Below are positions 15,045 through 24,110 of a stretch of 41,655 nt of DNA, piece after piece. The stretch lies in contig PMYK01000045.1 of assembly GCA_003171255.1 (NCBI GenBank), positions 30,735 through 72,389 on the forward strand. Reading direction: 5' to 3'. This stretch comes from Chloroflexota bacterium. Lineage in GTDB: Bacteria > Chloroflexota > Limnocylindria > Limnocylindrales > CSP1-4. A program made the position numbers and the translations under genes. Under the pieces are notes generated by a model, which was not told where the DNA came from, searched no databases, and worked only from the letters and a program-made list of their open reading frames with translations. Positions within the stretch are counted from its first letter, which is position 1; each line of letters opens with the position of its first letter.

Positions 15045-15265
15045 AGATCACCTCATCAAATCGGCGACCGCCCCGTGGCCGCCCGCTCCTATGTCGCTGT
15101 TCGGGACCCGATCCGACCATTTGCCCCGTCGGTCGGGGAATGCCGCAAGTTTGCGCCTGCAGATCGGCGAGTGACAGTTGGTCGCACGTGGGGGAACGGC
15201 CGAGCCATCCACCGCCCCGACCCCGAGCGCCCGTGCTCGGGCGTGGCCCGAGCCGGTCCCGAGCC

Positions 15266-16591
15266 CTACTTCCTCGGGCCCGGATGCACGGTGGCGAGGA
15301 GCAGGACGACGGCGGCCGCGGCGCAAGCGGAACCGAACCAGAACGGGGCCGGCGGGGCTATCGCGGTCCACAGGATGCCGGCGATCACCGAAGCCGGAAG
15401 GATCATGGTTCCCTGGACGGCATTGAGTATCCCGAACGCCGTGGCTCTCAGCTCTGTCGGAGCGAGGTCGGCCACCAGGGCCTTGCCCACGCCTTCGCTC
15501 AGGGCGTAGTACGTGCCGTAGGCGATCCAGAGCGGAACCACCCAGACGGCCGAGCTGGCTACGGCGAAGCCCGCGTAGCAGGCCGCGTATATCAGCCAGG
15601 CCAGGGCGATGAGCCCGCGACGACCAATGCGATCGGAGAGGGCTCCGGCCGGCCAGGCCACGACTGCGTTGGTGGCGTTGAAGGCCACGATGGTCAGCAG
15701 CAGCGCGAGCAGCGTCAGGCCCAGGTCCTGCGAGCGCAGGGCCAGGAATGCGTCGCTGGAGTTGCCCAGGGTGAACAGTGCGTTGGCGAGCATGAACAGC
15801 CAGAACGGGCGGGGGAAGCGACGCCACATCGCGCTGTCGCCGACGATCTTGCGAGGCAGGCCCCAGATCGACACCGGCGCAGCGGTCGGCACCGTCGGGG
15901 CGGAAGGGGCGGCCGGGCCAGCCGAAACCGGCGTATGGCGCGGCACGTCGCGCACGCCCACAACGATTGTGGCGATGGCGAGCACCCCTGGAACCAGGGC
16001 CAGCAGGACCAGGATCCGGAAGGTGTCGCTGGTGAGGCGGGTCGCGTCGCCCTCGGTAGCCCAGATGACAGCCGCGGCCACCAGCACGCCCGCAAAGGCG
16101 CCCGTGGTGTCCATGGCGCGGTGGAGACCGTAGGCGACGCCACGATTCTCCGGAGCTGTCGAATCGGCGATCAGCGCATCTCGCGGCGAGGTCCGGATCC
16201 CCTTGCCGAACCGATCGCCGACGCGGCCGAGCAGCACCACCGGCCAGGCCACTGCCACCAGGTACAGGCCCTTGGCCGCGACCGAGGTTCCGTAGCCGAT
16301 CCCGACGAGCAACCGCCTCCTCGACAGCCGATCGGAGAGGGCGCCGCTGACCAGCTTCAGGACAGACGCGGTGCTCTCGGCGACTCCCTCGATGAGGCCG
16401 ATGACCGCGACCGGCGCCAGGAGAACGTTGGCCAGATAGAGCGGGATGAGGTATACGAGCATCTCGCTCGAAATGTCAGTGAACAGGCTGACAAAGCCCA
16501 GGGCCACGACGTTGCGCGTTATGCCTCGCGTAAGCGCGCGGCGCCAGCGTGGGCCCGACTCGGGCGACTGGGAAGCTGAGGTGGAAGCCAT
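15266..16591 (-). CDS. Major facilitator superfamily transporter
   Basis: 441 residues with about 12 membrane segments. After a short hydrophilic N-terminus comes NVVALGFVSLFTDISSEMLVYLIPLYL, then GALSDRLSRRRLLVGIGYG (motif A). This matches the large bacterial group of uncharacterised MFS permeases whose first helix reads LxSLFxDxSSEM. The linker between the two halves is Pro/Ala-rich. Substrate unknown. The ATG at 16591 is chosen because homologous sequence begins soon after and TAGACT lies 10 bases upstream; the frame stays open further but the added residues are low-complexity. Confidence 0.85.
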   Translation of the reverse strand: MASTSASQSPESGPRWRRALTRGITRNVVALGFVSLFTDISSEMLVYLIPLYLANVLLAPVAVIGLIEGVAESTASVLKLVSGALSDRLSRRRLLVGIGYGTSVAAKGLYLVAVAWPVVLLGRVGDRFGKGIRTSPRDALIADSTAPENRGVAYGLHRAMDTTGAFAGVLVAAAVIWATEGDATRLTSDTFRILVLLALVPGVLAIATIVVGVRDVPRHTPVSAGPAAPSAPTVPTAAPVSIWGLPRKIVGDSAMWRRFPRPFWLFMLANALFTLGNSSDAFLALRSQDLGLTLLALLLTIVAFNATNAVVAWPAGALSDRIGRRGLIALAWLIYAACYAGFAVASSAVWVVPLWIAYGTYYALSEGVGKALVADLAPTELRATAFGILNAVQGTMILPASVIAGILWTAIAPPAPFWFGSACAAAAVVLLLATVHPGPRK

Positions 16592-16701
16592 GGTGGCGTC
16601 GAGTCTAGCGGTCGGACGTCCGGCGGGCAGCGCCCGATCAAACGGCCCCGGGGGCGCTTGACGGCGTGGGGGGCGGTCGGCGCCAACAGCGTCAGTTGCC
16701 G

Positions 16702-16707
16702 TACAGT
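16702..16707 (+). promoter_or_regulatory. -10-like box TACAGT (GNAT gene, possible leaderless start)
   Basis: TACAGT followed by 8 bases and the ATG at 16716. A TTG codon overlapping this region is in frame but less likely as a start. Confidence 0.35.
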
Positions 16708-16715
16708 TGGACACC

Positions 16716-17531
16716 ATGGCACGCCTTGAGATCGTGGACGTCACCGACGAAGCCCGCTTCGCGCTGGTTCCGCCGTGCGCGGACCCGTCGTTCGACCACC
16801 GCACCTGCGACTACTGGGAGGACTCCGATCGAGGCTCGAGGGCGAGCCGACCGAACTGGCTTCCCGCCGGTTTGACCGGCTCGGATGGCGGTTGGGCCGA
16901 GCGACCGACCGGGGGCTCGGCGGCCAACCCCTTCGCACCGCCGCCGCGATCCGAGTCGAATCCATTCCTGCCGGCACCGAAGGCCGCCACGAACCCGTTT
17001 GCCCCGGTCTCCAAGGAACCCGCGCACAATTCGTTCCTCGAGCAACGGCAGGGGTCGCCCGCCGACAACCCCTTCGCGCCGTCGCGCCCCGCCCGCCCGA
17101 CGATCGCCGCGGAGGCCCCGCGTAAGTTGCAGATGCTCGGTCGAGGGCTGGGCATATTCGGCAGCTACGCCAGCCTGCTCCTGGCCGATGGCGAGGCGGT
17201 GGGCTACTGCCAGTTCGGGCCCTTGTCGGCGTACCCACGCGCGTTGCGCCTGCGCCAGCTCTACACCGAGCTGCCGGATGCGCCCCTGCCGGCGGTCATC
17301 ACCTGCATCGCGACCACCCCCGACGCCCGCCGGAAGGGCTACGCCCTGCGGCTCGTCGAAGAGGTCTGCGCCGATCTCGAGGGCCGGGGCTTCGCCGCGG
17401 TCGAGGCCTATCCGGAAGCCCAGGCCAGGGAGGACGGCACGCCGGCGGCGCGGCCCGAGTTCTGGGTGCACGCCGGCTTCCGACTGGCCGTCGACGACGA
17501 GCGTTATCCGGTTCTGCGTCGTGAGCTCTGA
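16716..17531 (+). CDS. GNAT N-acetyltransferase with an inserted NPF-repeat linker
   Basis: 271 residues. The N-terminus ends in HRTCDYWED (about 28-36), like actinobacterial GNAT proteins that begin with a Cys-x-x-Trp-Glu element. The C-terminal half is the acetyltransferase fold: GEAVGYCQFGPL, PAVITCIATTPDARRKGYALRLVEEV with the acetyl-CoA-binding RRKGYA at 205-210, then EFWVHAGFRL. Between them, residues about 68-125 form an unusual linker with Asn-Pro-Phe at 71, 82, 93 and 118 and a related Asn-Ser-Phe at 105, spaced 11-13 residues. The acceptor substrate is unknown. The next gene starts one base after its stop, so the two are probably co-transcribed. Confidence 0.82.
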   Translation: MARLEIVDVTDEARFALVPPCADPSFDHRTCDYWEDSDRGSRASRPNWLPAGLTGSDGGWAERPTGGSAANPFAPPPRSESNPFLPAPKAATNPFAPVSKEPAHNSFLEQRQGSPADNPFAPSRPARPTIAAEAPRKLQMLGRGLGIFGSYASLLLADGEAVGYCQFGPLSAYPRALRLRQLYTELPDAPLPAVITCIATTPDARRKGYALRLVEEVCADLEGRGFAAVEAYPEAQAREDGTPAARPEFWVHAGFRLAVDDERYPVLRREL

Positions 17532-17532
17532 G

Positions 17533-18171
17533 ATGCGCCTGACTCGCAGTGCCGCGAGGCTCCGCGCCCGTGGCGTCGGGCATGCCACGTTCGTACTGGC
17601 GGCGCTGCTGGCCGTGGTGGCCGTCGCCGGCTCCGCGTGCGATCAAGCGGTCGCGACGCCCACGCAGCGCTACACGGCGGTTCCCATCGGACCCACCCCG
17701 TGGGCCAGCGGTACGACCGGGCAGTACGGCCTGCACATCGACCCGGGTCTTTTCGGCAAGCTGCCTCACCAGGTGGGCGCCCAGCCGATCGTCGAGGACG
17801 CCGAGAGCGAGTCGGTGGCAATGGACAATGCTGACCTGGCCAGGACGTTCGATGGCTACGCCGCGGGATCGATCGGGGAACTCGGCGACGACAACTGGCT
17901 CAAGCTCATGGTCGCCCATTTCCGTCCCGAGAATCAGAACACCGACGTGTTGTCGGCCTGGATCGACCAGTACGCCGCGGGCGCGTGTTCGCAAGCGAAC
18001 GCCGTCTCGAGCTCGACGCAGGAGACGATCAACGGCTTCATCGTCGATGTGGCGACCTGCGGCGGGGGACCCGTCGTGTACACGGTCCTGCTCGACGACC
18101 AGGTCGTGCTCTCGATGTTCGATTTCGGGCCCAAGCAGCTCGGCCGCCAGCTGATCGAGGCCATCTATTAG
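17533..18171 (+). CDS. Hypothetical secreted or lipid-anchored protein
   Basis: 212 residues, starting at an ATG two bases after the GNAT stop. An Arg-rich N-terminus leads into the hydrophobic segment ATFVLAALLAVVAVAGSAC, so it has a signal peptide. Cys at about 36 could be a lipobox cysteine, though the residue three before it is Gly, which is atypical. The mature part has no family I recognise; SSTQETINGFIVDVATCGGGPVVYTVLLDDQVVLSMFDFG looks like a small beta-rich domain. Probably an extracytoplasmic protein expressed with the acetyltransferase. Confidence 0.7.
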   Translation: MRLTRSAARLRARGVGHATFVLAALLAVVAVAGSACDQAVATPTQRYTAVPIGPTPWASGTTGQYGLHIDPGLFGKLPHQVGAQPIVEDAESESVAMDNADLARTFDGYAAGSIGELGDDNWLKLMVAHFRPENQNTDVLSAWIDQYAAGACSQANAVSSSTQETINGFIVDVATCGGGPVVYTVLLDDQVVLSMFDFGPKQLGRQLIEAIY

Positions 18172-18248
18172 CGACTCGGCCTCGGCATGACGGTTCGGCC
18201 GGACCGGAGCACACTTGGACGGAGCGCTCGGGCAGGGCCCGGGCCGAA

Positions 18249-18267
18249 ACCCAGGCGCAGCCTGGGT
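18249..18267 (+). promoter_or_regulatory. Hairpin directly upstream of the hutU ribosome-binding site
   Basis: ACCCAGGC (18249-18256), loop GCA, GCCTGGGT (18260-18267): a perfect 8-bp stem ending 7 bases before the GGAGG at 18275-18279. It may influence translation initiation of hutU, or may be the end structure of the preceding gene; no T-run follows. Confidence 0.4.
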
Positions 18268-18285
18268 CACCTTCGGAGGCCTCTG

Positions 18286-19974
18286 TTGGCGATCGAAGCC
18301 GACCCAAAGCCCCGTGCCGGACCGCGCCCCGTACGCGCTCCGCGCGGCCCCGAGCTCAGCTGCAAGGGCTGGGCCCAGGAAGCCGCCCTGCGCATGCTCA
18401 TGAACAACCTGGACCCCGAAGTGGCCGAGCGCCCGGACGACCTCGTCGTCTATGGCGGCACCGGCCGCGCGGCGCGCAGCTGGGACGCCTTCGACGCCAT
18501 CGTCCGTGAGCTGCGCCGCCTCGAGAACGACGAGACGCTGCTGGTCCAGTCCGGCAAGCCGGTCGGCGTCTTCCGGACGCATGAGTGGGCGCCGCGAGTC
18601 CTGATCGCGAACTCGAACCTGGTCGGGAAGTGGGCCAACTGGGACACCTTCCGCGAACTCGAGCGGGCCGGCCTGACGATGTACGGGCAGATGACCGCGG
18701 GATCGTGGATCTACATCGGCACTCAGGGCATCCTCCAGGGCACGTACGAGACGTTCGCGGAGCTGGCCCGCCAGCACTTCGGCGGCAGCCTGCGTGGCCG
18801 CGTGACGCTCACCGCCGGACTCGGCGGCATGGGCGGCGCGCAGCCGCTGGCGGTGACGATGAACGAGGGGGTTGCACTGGTCGTGGAGGTGGACGAAGCG
18901 CGGGCCCGTCGGCGCCTCGACATCGGCTACGTGGATCGGCTGACGGACTCGCTCGACGAGGCGCTGGCCTGGGCTCGCTCGGCTGCGGCCGAGGGACGCG
19001 CCGAATCGATCGCCCTGGTCGCCAACGCGGCGGAAGTCGAGCCCGAGCTGGTCCGGCGCGGCGAACGTTTCGACGTCGTCACCGACCAGACGTCGGCCCA
19101 CGACGCGCTGAACGGCTATGTGCCGGCGGGGCTATCCGTGGCGGCGGCCGCCGAGCTGCGCAGCGCCAACCCCGGCGAGTACGTTCGGCGCTCGATGGAA
19201 TCGATGGCCGAACACGTCCGGGCTATGCTCGCCCTCAAGTCGGCCGGTGCGGTGACCTTCGACTACGGCAACAACATCCGCGCCCAGGCCCAGACAGCCG
19301 GTGTTGCGAACGCCTTCGACTTCCCGGGTTTCGTGCCCGCGTTCATTCGGCCGCTCTTCTGCGAGGGCAAGGGGCCGTTCCGGTGGGTCGCGCTGTCGGG
19401 CGATCCGGCGGACATCCTGGCCACCGATCGGGCCATCCTCGAGCTCTTCCCGGAGGATGCGTCACTTCGGCGGTGGATCGAGATGGCGGAGGCGCGGGTG
19501 CCTTTCCAGGGGCTACCGGCCCGGATCTGCTGGCTCGGCTACGGCGAGCGGTCGAAGGTGGGGCTGGCCTTCAACGAGCTGGTTCGTTCCGGCCGGGTAA
19601 GCGCACCGATCGTGATCGGGCGCGACCACCTCGATTCGGGGTCGGTCGCCTCGCCGAATCGGGAGACAGAATCGATGCGTGACGGCTCGGACGCGATCGC
19701 CGACTGGCCGCTTCTCAACGCCCTGGTCAACACTTCGGCCGGGGCAAGCTGGGTGAGCATTCACCACGGGGGAGGGACCGGTATCGGGTACTCTCAACAT
19801 GCCGGAATGGTCGTCGTCGCCGATGGCTCCGACCTCGCCAAGCAGAAGCTGGAGCGGGTCCTGACGACCGATCCGGGCATGGGTGTCATCCGCCACGCCG
19901 ACGCAGGCTACGACCGGGCGGTGGAGGTCGCGCGGGAGCGCGGAGTCCGCGTCCCGATGCTCGAAGACGACTAA
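18286..19974 (+). CDS. hutU: Urocanate hydratase
   Basis: 562 residues; adds water to urocanate to give imidazolonepropionate, using tightly bound NAD+. The N-terminal block [20 protein letters not shown] and the [11 protein letters not shown] motif are diagnostic. NAD-binding residues lie in [19 protein letters not shown], and the conserved active-site cysteine is in [10 protein letters not shown] (Cys415). The C-terminal [17 protein letters not shown] and [15 protein letters not shown] are intact. The start is a TTG at 18286: it is the only nearby start with a Shine-Dalgarno (GGAGG at 18275-18279, 6 bases away) and gives the usual length. The frame continues upstream to 18187 but that part is low-complexity. 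Confidence 0.95.
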   Translation: MAIEADPKPRAGPRPVRAPRGPELSCKGWAQEAALRMLMNNLDPEVAERPDDLVVYGGTGRAARSWDAFDAIVRELRRLENDETLLVQSGKPVGVFRTHEWAPRVLIANSNLVGKWANWDTFRELERAGLTMYGQMTAGSWIYIGTQGILQGTYETFAELARQHFGGSLRGRVTLTAGLGGMGGAQPLAVTMNEGVALVVEVDEARARRRLDIGYVDRLTDSLDEALAWARSAAAEGRAESIALVANAAEVEPELVRRGERFDVVTDQTSAHDALNGYVPAGLSVAAAAELRSANPGEYVRRSMESMAEHVRAMLALKSAGAVTFDYGNNIRAQAQTAGVANAFDFPGFVPAFIRPLFCEGKGPFRWVALSGDPADILATDRAILELFPEDASLRRWIEMAEARVPFQGLPARICWLGYGERSKVGLAFNELVRSGRVSAPIVIGRDHLDSGSVASPNRETESMRDGSDAIADWPLLNALVNTSAGASWVSIHHGGGTGIGYSQHAGMVVVADGSDLAKQKLERVLTTDPGMGVIRHADAGYDRAVEVARERGVRVPMLEDD

Positions 19975-19985
19975 GGGGAGATAGG

Positions 19986-20699
19986 TTGGGCTATCGAGTC
20001 CAGGGGGTGATGGTTCGAGCCAGGCCGGATGCCGCCGGGCTGACGGTGCTGGAGCGCGCGTACGGCTACCGACTCTTCGAGATGGCGGGCTGCGGGCTGT
20101 GGCTGATCGACCTCGGCGTGCCCGAGCCGAAGGCCGGAGATCGGGCGATCATTCGAGCCGCTCGACCGCTGGCGTCCGGCTATGTCGATGCCCTGCGGGT
20201 CCTCGGCAGTGACGAGGAAACGTTCGAGCAGCTGGCCTGGCTGGCCGCCTCGGCAATCGCCGCCAAACAGTTTCGGCAGCCCGTCCTCGGTTTCGTCTCG
20301 GACGACGCTGTGCTCGACTTCGCCGTGATCGTCACCCCGGACGGAGTAGGGGTGATCGGCGACAAGCTCGGCCAGTACCTGCTCCGCTGGGAGTCGGGCG
20401 CACTTGCCATCCAGCCGTTCACGAGCGGTGGCGATCGCCAGGAGCCCCCGATTGCGCCCGAGGAGCTGGCGCTCATCCCTGCCGTAACGCTGCTCGCCAC
20501 CGAGACGTTGGGCAGCGGCGGCTACCCGCTCCACGGCAACGTCATGGCCGAGATGCGCGGTTTCGCCGACGGCGCGGCCGGTCTGGGCATCGGCACCTGG
20601 GACATCGGCCAGGTGGGCTCGCTGCGACTCGTGGAAGCCAAGGGCCTCGACCACAGCCTCTGGGATCGAGCCGCCGGCGCGGCCGCGCGGACCCGCTAG
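19986..20699 (+). CDS. Hypothetical protein next to hutU
   Basis: 237 residues that I do not recognise. A TTG at 19986 is preceded by GGGGAG (19976-19981); a GTG/ATG pair at 20007-20012 is an alternative start. No signal peptide, membrane helix or Cys cluster is visible. The sequence looks like an ordinary soluble alpha/beta protein (YGYRLFEMAGCGLWLIDLG, LGFVSDDAVLDFAVIVTPDGVGVIGDKL). It follows hutU by 11 bases on the same strand and so is likely co-transcribed with it. A role in histidine use is possible but only by position. Confidence 0.7.
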   Translation: MGYRVQGVMVRARPDAAGLTVLERAYGYRLFEMAGCGLWLIDLGVPEPKAGDRAIIRAARPLASGYVDALRVLGSDEETFEQLAWLAASAIAAKQFRQPVLGFVSDDAVLDFAVIVTPDGVGVIGDKLGQYLLRWESGALAIQPFTSGGDRQEPPIAPEELALIPAVTLLATETLGSGGYPLHGNVMAEMRGFADGAAGLGIGTWDIGQVGSLRLVEAKGLDHSLWDRAAGAAARTR

Positions 20700-20814
20700 C
20701 CGGATTGGCGGGCCCGCCGGCATGGCGTTCGGTCGGGATTGCGTGCCTGGAGCTAGCGGTTGGCCCCTGCGGGGTCTAGCATCCCTGCACCAGCCACCTC
20801 AGAGGGAGAGCCAA

Positions 20815-21570
20815 ATGGAGTCACGAAATCTCAACCGGCCCAGCTATGTGCTGGCCCTGCTGCTCGGGTTCATCGCCATCGTCGATGCAGGTAATGCCCT
20901 CGTCGGCATGCAGACCGGCGAGTTCTGCACCGCCTTCTCGTCGGCCGCGGTCGTCGGTTGTGGCAACTCCGGTTGGTTCATCGATCTGTTTACGTCCGGC
21001 GTGAGTGCCGCCCTCCTCGCTCTGTTGCTTATGAGGCCCCACCTTTACGTCTTCACGGCCGTCGTGGCGTGGTCATTCCTCGCCTTCGGCGCGAACTTTC
21101 TTATGCGCCAGACCCCGGGCCTCGACTCTCTCGCGACCGTCCGAATGACTGTCCACTTTGTGATCTTCGTCGTGGCCGGCGTGCTGTTGATCGTGGAAGG
21201 ACAGAAGTGGCTCGAGGCCGAACGGGCAAAGCGGCCCGTCGCGCCCGCGATGGCGGCGATGCCGGTCTGGACCGGGGCCGGCTGGGTCGTTCCGTACGCT
21301 CCGCCGCCGATCCAGTCGACGATCCAGTTCGGCGCCCCCGCCTCTTCGCAGCCGCCGTTCGGGTCGCCCTGGATGCCGCCCGCTCAGACCCCGCCCTACG
21401 GCACGCCATTTGCCCCGCAGGCCGCTCCTCAGCCGGCCGTGGCCCAGGAGCCGCTCGCTGCGGTCGCTCCCGTGGCGCCGGGCGACGCCGCGGCGCCTGG
21501 CGCAACTCCGGTCGCGCCGGCTCCGCCGGCTCCGGCCGAGCCCATCGGCGACGCAGGCTCGAACAAGTAG
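20815..21570 (+). CDS. Membrane protein with Pro/Ala-rich cytoplasmic tail
   Basis: 251 residues from the ATG at 20815, which has a strong purine-rich Shine-Dalgarno (GAGGGAGAG). The first 130 residues hold four hydrophobic helices (VLALLLGFIAIVDAGNALVG; LFTSGVSAALLALLLM; VFTAVVAWSFLAFGANFL; VHFVIFVVAGVLLIVEG). A Pro/Ala/Gln-rich tail of about 100 residues follows. Cys residues at about 35 and 46 lie on the loop after helix 1. I do not recognise a family. It lies between hutU and an MFS gene without an obvious link to either. Confidence 0.7.
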   Translation: MESRNLNRPSYVLALLLGFIAIVDAGNALVGMQTGEFCTAFSSAAVVGCGNSGWFIDLFTSGVSAALLALLLMRPHLYVFTAVVAWSFLAFGANFLMRQTPGLDSLATVRMTVHFVIFVVAGVLLIVEGQKWLEAERAKRPVAPAMAAMPVWTGAGWVVPYAPPPIQSTIQFGAPASSQPPFGSPWMPPAQTPPYGTPFAPQAAPQPAVAQEPLAAVAPVAPGDAAAPGATPVAPAPPAPAEPIGDAGSNK

Positions 21571-21610
21571 ATCCGCCTTTCGGTCGGCGGCGCGGGCGGA
21601 CCCGGGCAAC

Positions 21611-22978
21611 TCAGTCGGTCGGGTCGGGGTCAGGTCGGCGGCGGCGCGCGGGCATACCCATGGCGGTCGGACCCATCGCGTCCGGGTGAGCAGAGTTGGC
21701 CGTGTTCGCTGTCGGTGAGCCCTCGGTCGGGATCTCGCGGAGCGACCTCAGGGGCGAGAGCAGAAGCGGCAGGAGCGCCGCGGAGGAGGCCACTCCGGCG
21801 ATGACAAGGGCCGTCCGAACGGGCAACAGCGTGGCCATCACGCCGCCCAGGATGGACCCGATCGGGAGGGTTCCCCAGACGATGAAGCGCAACGTCGCGT
21901 TCATGCGGCTCTGCATCTCCGACGGAGTGATGGCCTGTCGGAGGCTGATCTGGGCCACGTTGTAGATGACCTGGCTCATACCGGCCACGAACCAGCCGAC
22001 GAAGAGCGTCACCGCGGCCAGGTTCAGGTCCGCCGGCGTGAGGGTCATCAGGAGGAAGGCGGGCGGGCCGAGAACAGTCGCCACGATGATCGTGCGCCCG
22101 AGCCCAATCACGTTCGGCAACCGACTCGAAAGGGCGGCCCCAACCAGGAAACCGATACTCGCCAGACCCATCACCGTGCCGAAGAAGGCGGGCGGCAGCC
22201 TGAGCTCGTGCCAGATCAGGACGGGGAAGACGCCGAAGAGAGCGGCGCCGAACAGGTTCGTAATGCCGGTGCAGGCGGCGATCGCCCTTAGGTAGCCATT
22301 GCCGAGGACGAAGCGCAAGCCCTCCGCGATCTCGGCGCCCATCGACGCCGGCCGGCCGGACGCGTCGAGCCTGCGCTCAGGCTTACTCTCGCGGCGGCGA
22401 ATGGAACTGATGAACCCGCCGGACACGAAGAAGCTGATCGCGTCGACGGCGAGGGCGATGGGTGCGGCCACGACCGCGATCATGTTTCCGGCCAGGGTTG
22501 GGCCGCCGATCTGGGCCACCGAGTAGCTGATCTGGAGATTGGCGTTGCCGTCTACCAGATCGTCGCGCTCGAGAATGGCCGGAAGGTACGACGCGTCGGC
22601 GATGTCGAAGAAAGCGCTCAGGGTGCCCATTACGAAAGCGACCACGAATAGCTGCCAGATCGTCAGGGCATCGAGGAGGTAGGCGACCGGGATGGAAAGC
22701 AGGACGATCCCGCGGCCGATGTCCGCGGCGACCAACACGGGTCGCCGTCGGACGCGATCCAGCCAGGCTCCGGCCGGCAGGGTGAAAAGCAGGAACGGCA
22801 GCATCTCGACGGCGGCCAGCAACGAGACCTGGAGGACGCTGGCGCCGAGCATTGTGAGAGCGATGAACGGCAGGGCGATGATGGTGATCTGGCTGCCGAG
22901 AATCGAGACCGTCGCGGCCGACCAGACCTTCACGAAGTCGGGATGCCGCCACAACGACGGCCTTGACGTCCCGGTCAT
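21611..22978 (-). CDS. MFS transporter (drug-efflux/MFS_3-like)
   Basis: 455 residues, about 12 membrane helices. It begins MTGTSRPSLWRHPDFVKVWSAATVSILGSQI, the typical opening of MFS_3/enterobactin-exporter-like permeases (LWRxxDFxKxWxxxxxSxxGSQ), followed by GAWLDRVRRRPVLVAADIGRG (motif A). Likely exports a lipophilic compound; substrate unknown. The ATG at 22978 has GAAGGAAGG just upstream; another in-frame ATG at 23002 is possible. It is divergent from ftcD. Confidence 0.85.
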   Translation of the reverse strand: MTGTSRPSLWRHPDFVKVWSAATVSILGSQITIIALPFIALTMLGASVLQVSLLAAVEMLPFLLFTLPAGAWLDRVRRRPVLVAADIGRGIVLLSIPVAYLLDALTIWQLFVVAFVMGTLSAFFDIADASYLPAILERDDLVDGNANLQISYSVAQIGGPTLAGNMIAVVAAPIALAVDAISFFVSGGFISSIRRRESKPERRLDASGRPASMGAEIAEGLRFVLGNGYLRAIAACTGITNLFGAALFGVFPVLIWHELRLPPAFFGTVMGLASIGFLVGAALSSRLPNVIGLGRTIIVATVLGPPAFLLMTLTPADLNLAAVTLFVGWFVAGMSQVIYNVAQISLRQAITPSEMQSRMNATLRFIVWGTLPIGSILGGVMATLLPVRTALVIAGVASSAALLPLLLSPLRSLREIPTEGSPTANTANSAHPDAMGPTAMGMPARRRRPDPDPTD

Positions 22979-23147
22979 GCGCCTTCCTTCATCGCGCGGC
23001 ATGCTAGCGTCCAAACCCTGGTCGGGCATTAGGCGACCAGTCGCATTGGTCCTGTGCCACGATACGGATGCCGCTACCGGACGGACTGTTGGCCCAGGTG
23101 GGTAGCCTGCTCGGGACGGTAGCCCGGCAGGCGATATCGGAGGTCGC

Positions 23148-24110
23148 GTGGCGAAGCTCATCGAGTCGGTCCCGAACTTCAGCGAGGGGCGTCGGATCGA
23201 CGTCGTCGACAAGCTTGCCGCCGCGGTCGAGCGAGTTCCGGGAGCGTTCCTGCTCGATCGAACCAGCGACGCCAGCCACAACCGCAGCGTCCTGACCCTG
23301 GCCGGCGAGCCCGCGCCGATTCTCGAGGCGCTCGAGCGCACCGTGGCTGTCGCTGTCGCCGAGATCGACATGGGGAAGCACACCGGCGAGCACCCGCGCA
23401 TCGGAGCGGTCGACGTGGTCCCGTTCGTGCCTCTGGCGGGCGCCAGCATGGCCGATTGCATCGAGCTTGCCAGGGCCTTTGCCGAGCGAGTGGCCGACCG
23501 TTTCGGCATCCCCGTCTACATGTATGGCGAGGCTGCCACTTCTCCTGCCCGCCAGCGGCTGGCGGATATCCGGCGCGGCCAGTACGAGGGTCTCAGGACG
23601 CAGATCAGCGAAACGGGCCGAGAGCCGGACTTCGGCCCGGCCAGGGTCCACGCCACTGCCGGGGCGATGGCGGTCGGCGCCCGGCCGTTCCTGATCGCCT
23701 ACAACATCAACCTCGAGAGCCGCGACCTGGAGCTGGCCAAGCGCATCGCGCGCCGGATCCGCGAGTCGAGCGGCGGCCTGCCGCGCGTCCAGGCCAACGG
23801 CTTCTGGATCGAGGAGCTGGACCGGGCGCAGGTATCGATGAACCTGCTCGACTACCGCACCACACCACTATGGCTTGTCTGGGAGGCGGTCAGGTCTGAG
23901 GCGGCCGAGGACGGCGTCCACCTGGCCGAATCCGAGCTGATCGGGCTGGCGCCGCTGGGGGCCCTGGTCGACGTCGCCGACCATGCGGGCGTGTCGGCGC
24001 ATCTGTCCCAGACGGAGAGACTGGCCGGAGCGGCGGCCTTCCTCAAGCTGCGCGACTTCTCGCCGCTCCAGACGCTCGAGTTGCGGCTCGAGGCAGCGCG
24101 GAGAATATGA
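23148..24110 (+). CDS. ftcD: Glutamate formimidoyltransferase (stand-alone FtcD N-terminal domain)
   Basis: 320 residues; moves the formimino group of N-formiminoglutamate to THF, giving glutamate and 5-formimino-THF. The start MAKLIESVPNFSEGR and the catalytic-histidine block GEHPRIGAVDVVPFVP are characteristic, and GPARVHATAGAMAVGARPFLIAYN is the folate-site region. It lacks the C-terminal cyclodeaminase domain of bifunctional FTCD; that function is best assigned to the gene at 4846. The GTG start has GGAGG (23138-23142 region) 5 bases upstream. Its stop overlaps the hutI ATG (ATGA), so the two are translationally coupled. Confidence 0.93.
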   Translation: MAKLIESVPNFSEGRRIDVVDKLAAAVERVPGAFLLDRTSDASHNRSVLTLAGEPAPILEALERTVAVAVAEIDMGKHTGEHPRIGAVDVVPFVPLAGASMADCIELARAFAERVADRFGIPVYMYGEAATSPARQRLADIRRGQYEGLRTQISETGREPDFGPARVHATAGAMAVGARPFLIAYNINLESRDLELAKRIARRIRESSGGLPRVQANGFWIEELDRAQVSMNLLDYRTTPLWLVWEAVRSEAAEDGVHLAESELIGLAPLGALVDVADHAGVSAHLSQTERLAGAAAFLKLRDFSPLQTLELRLEAARRI

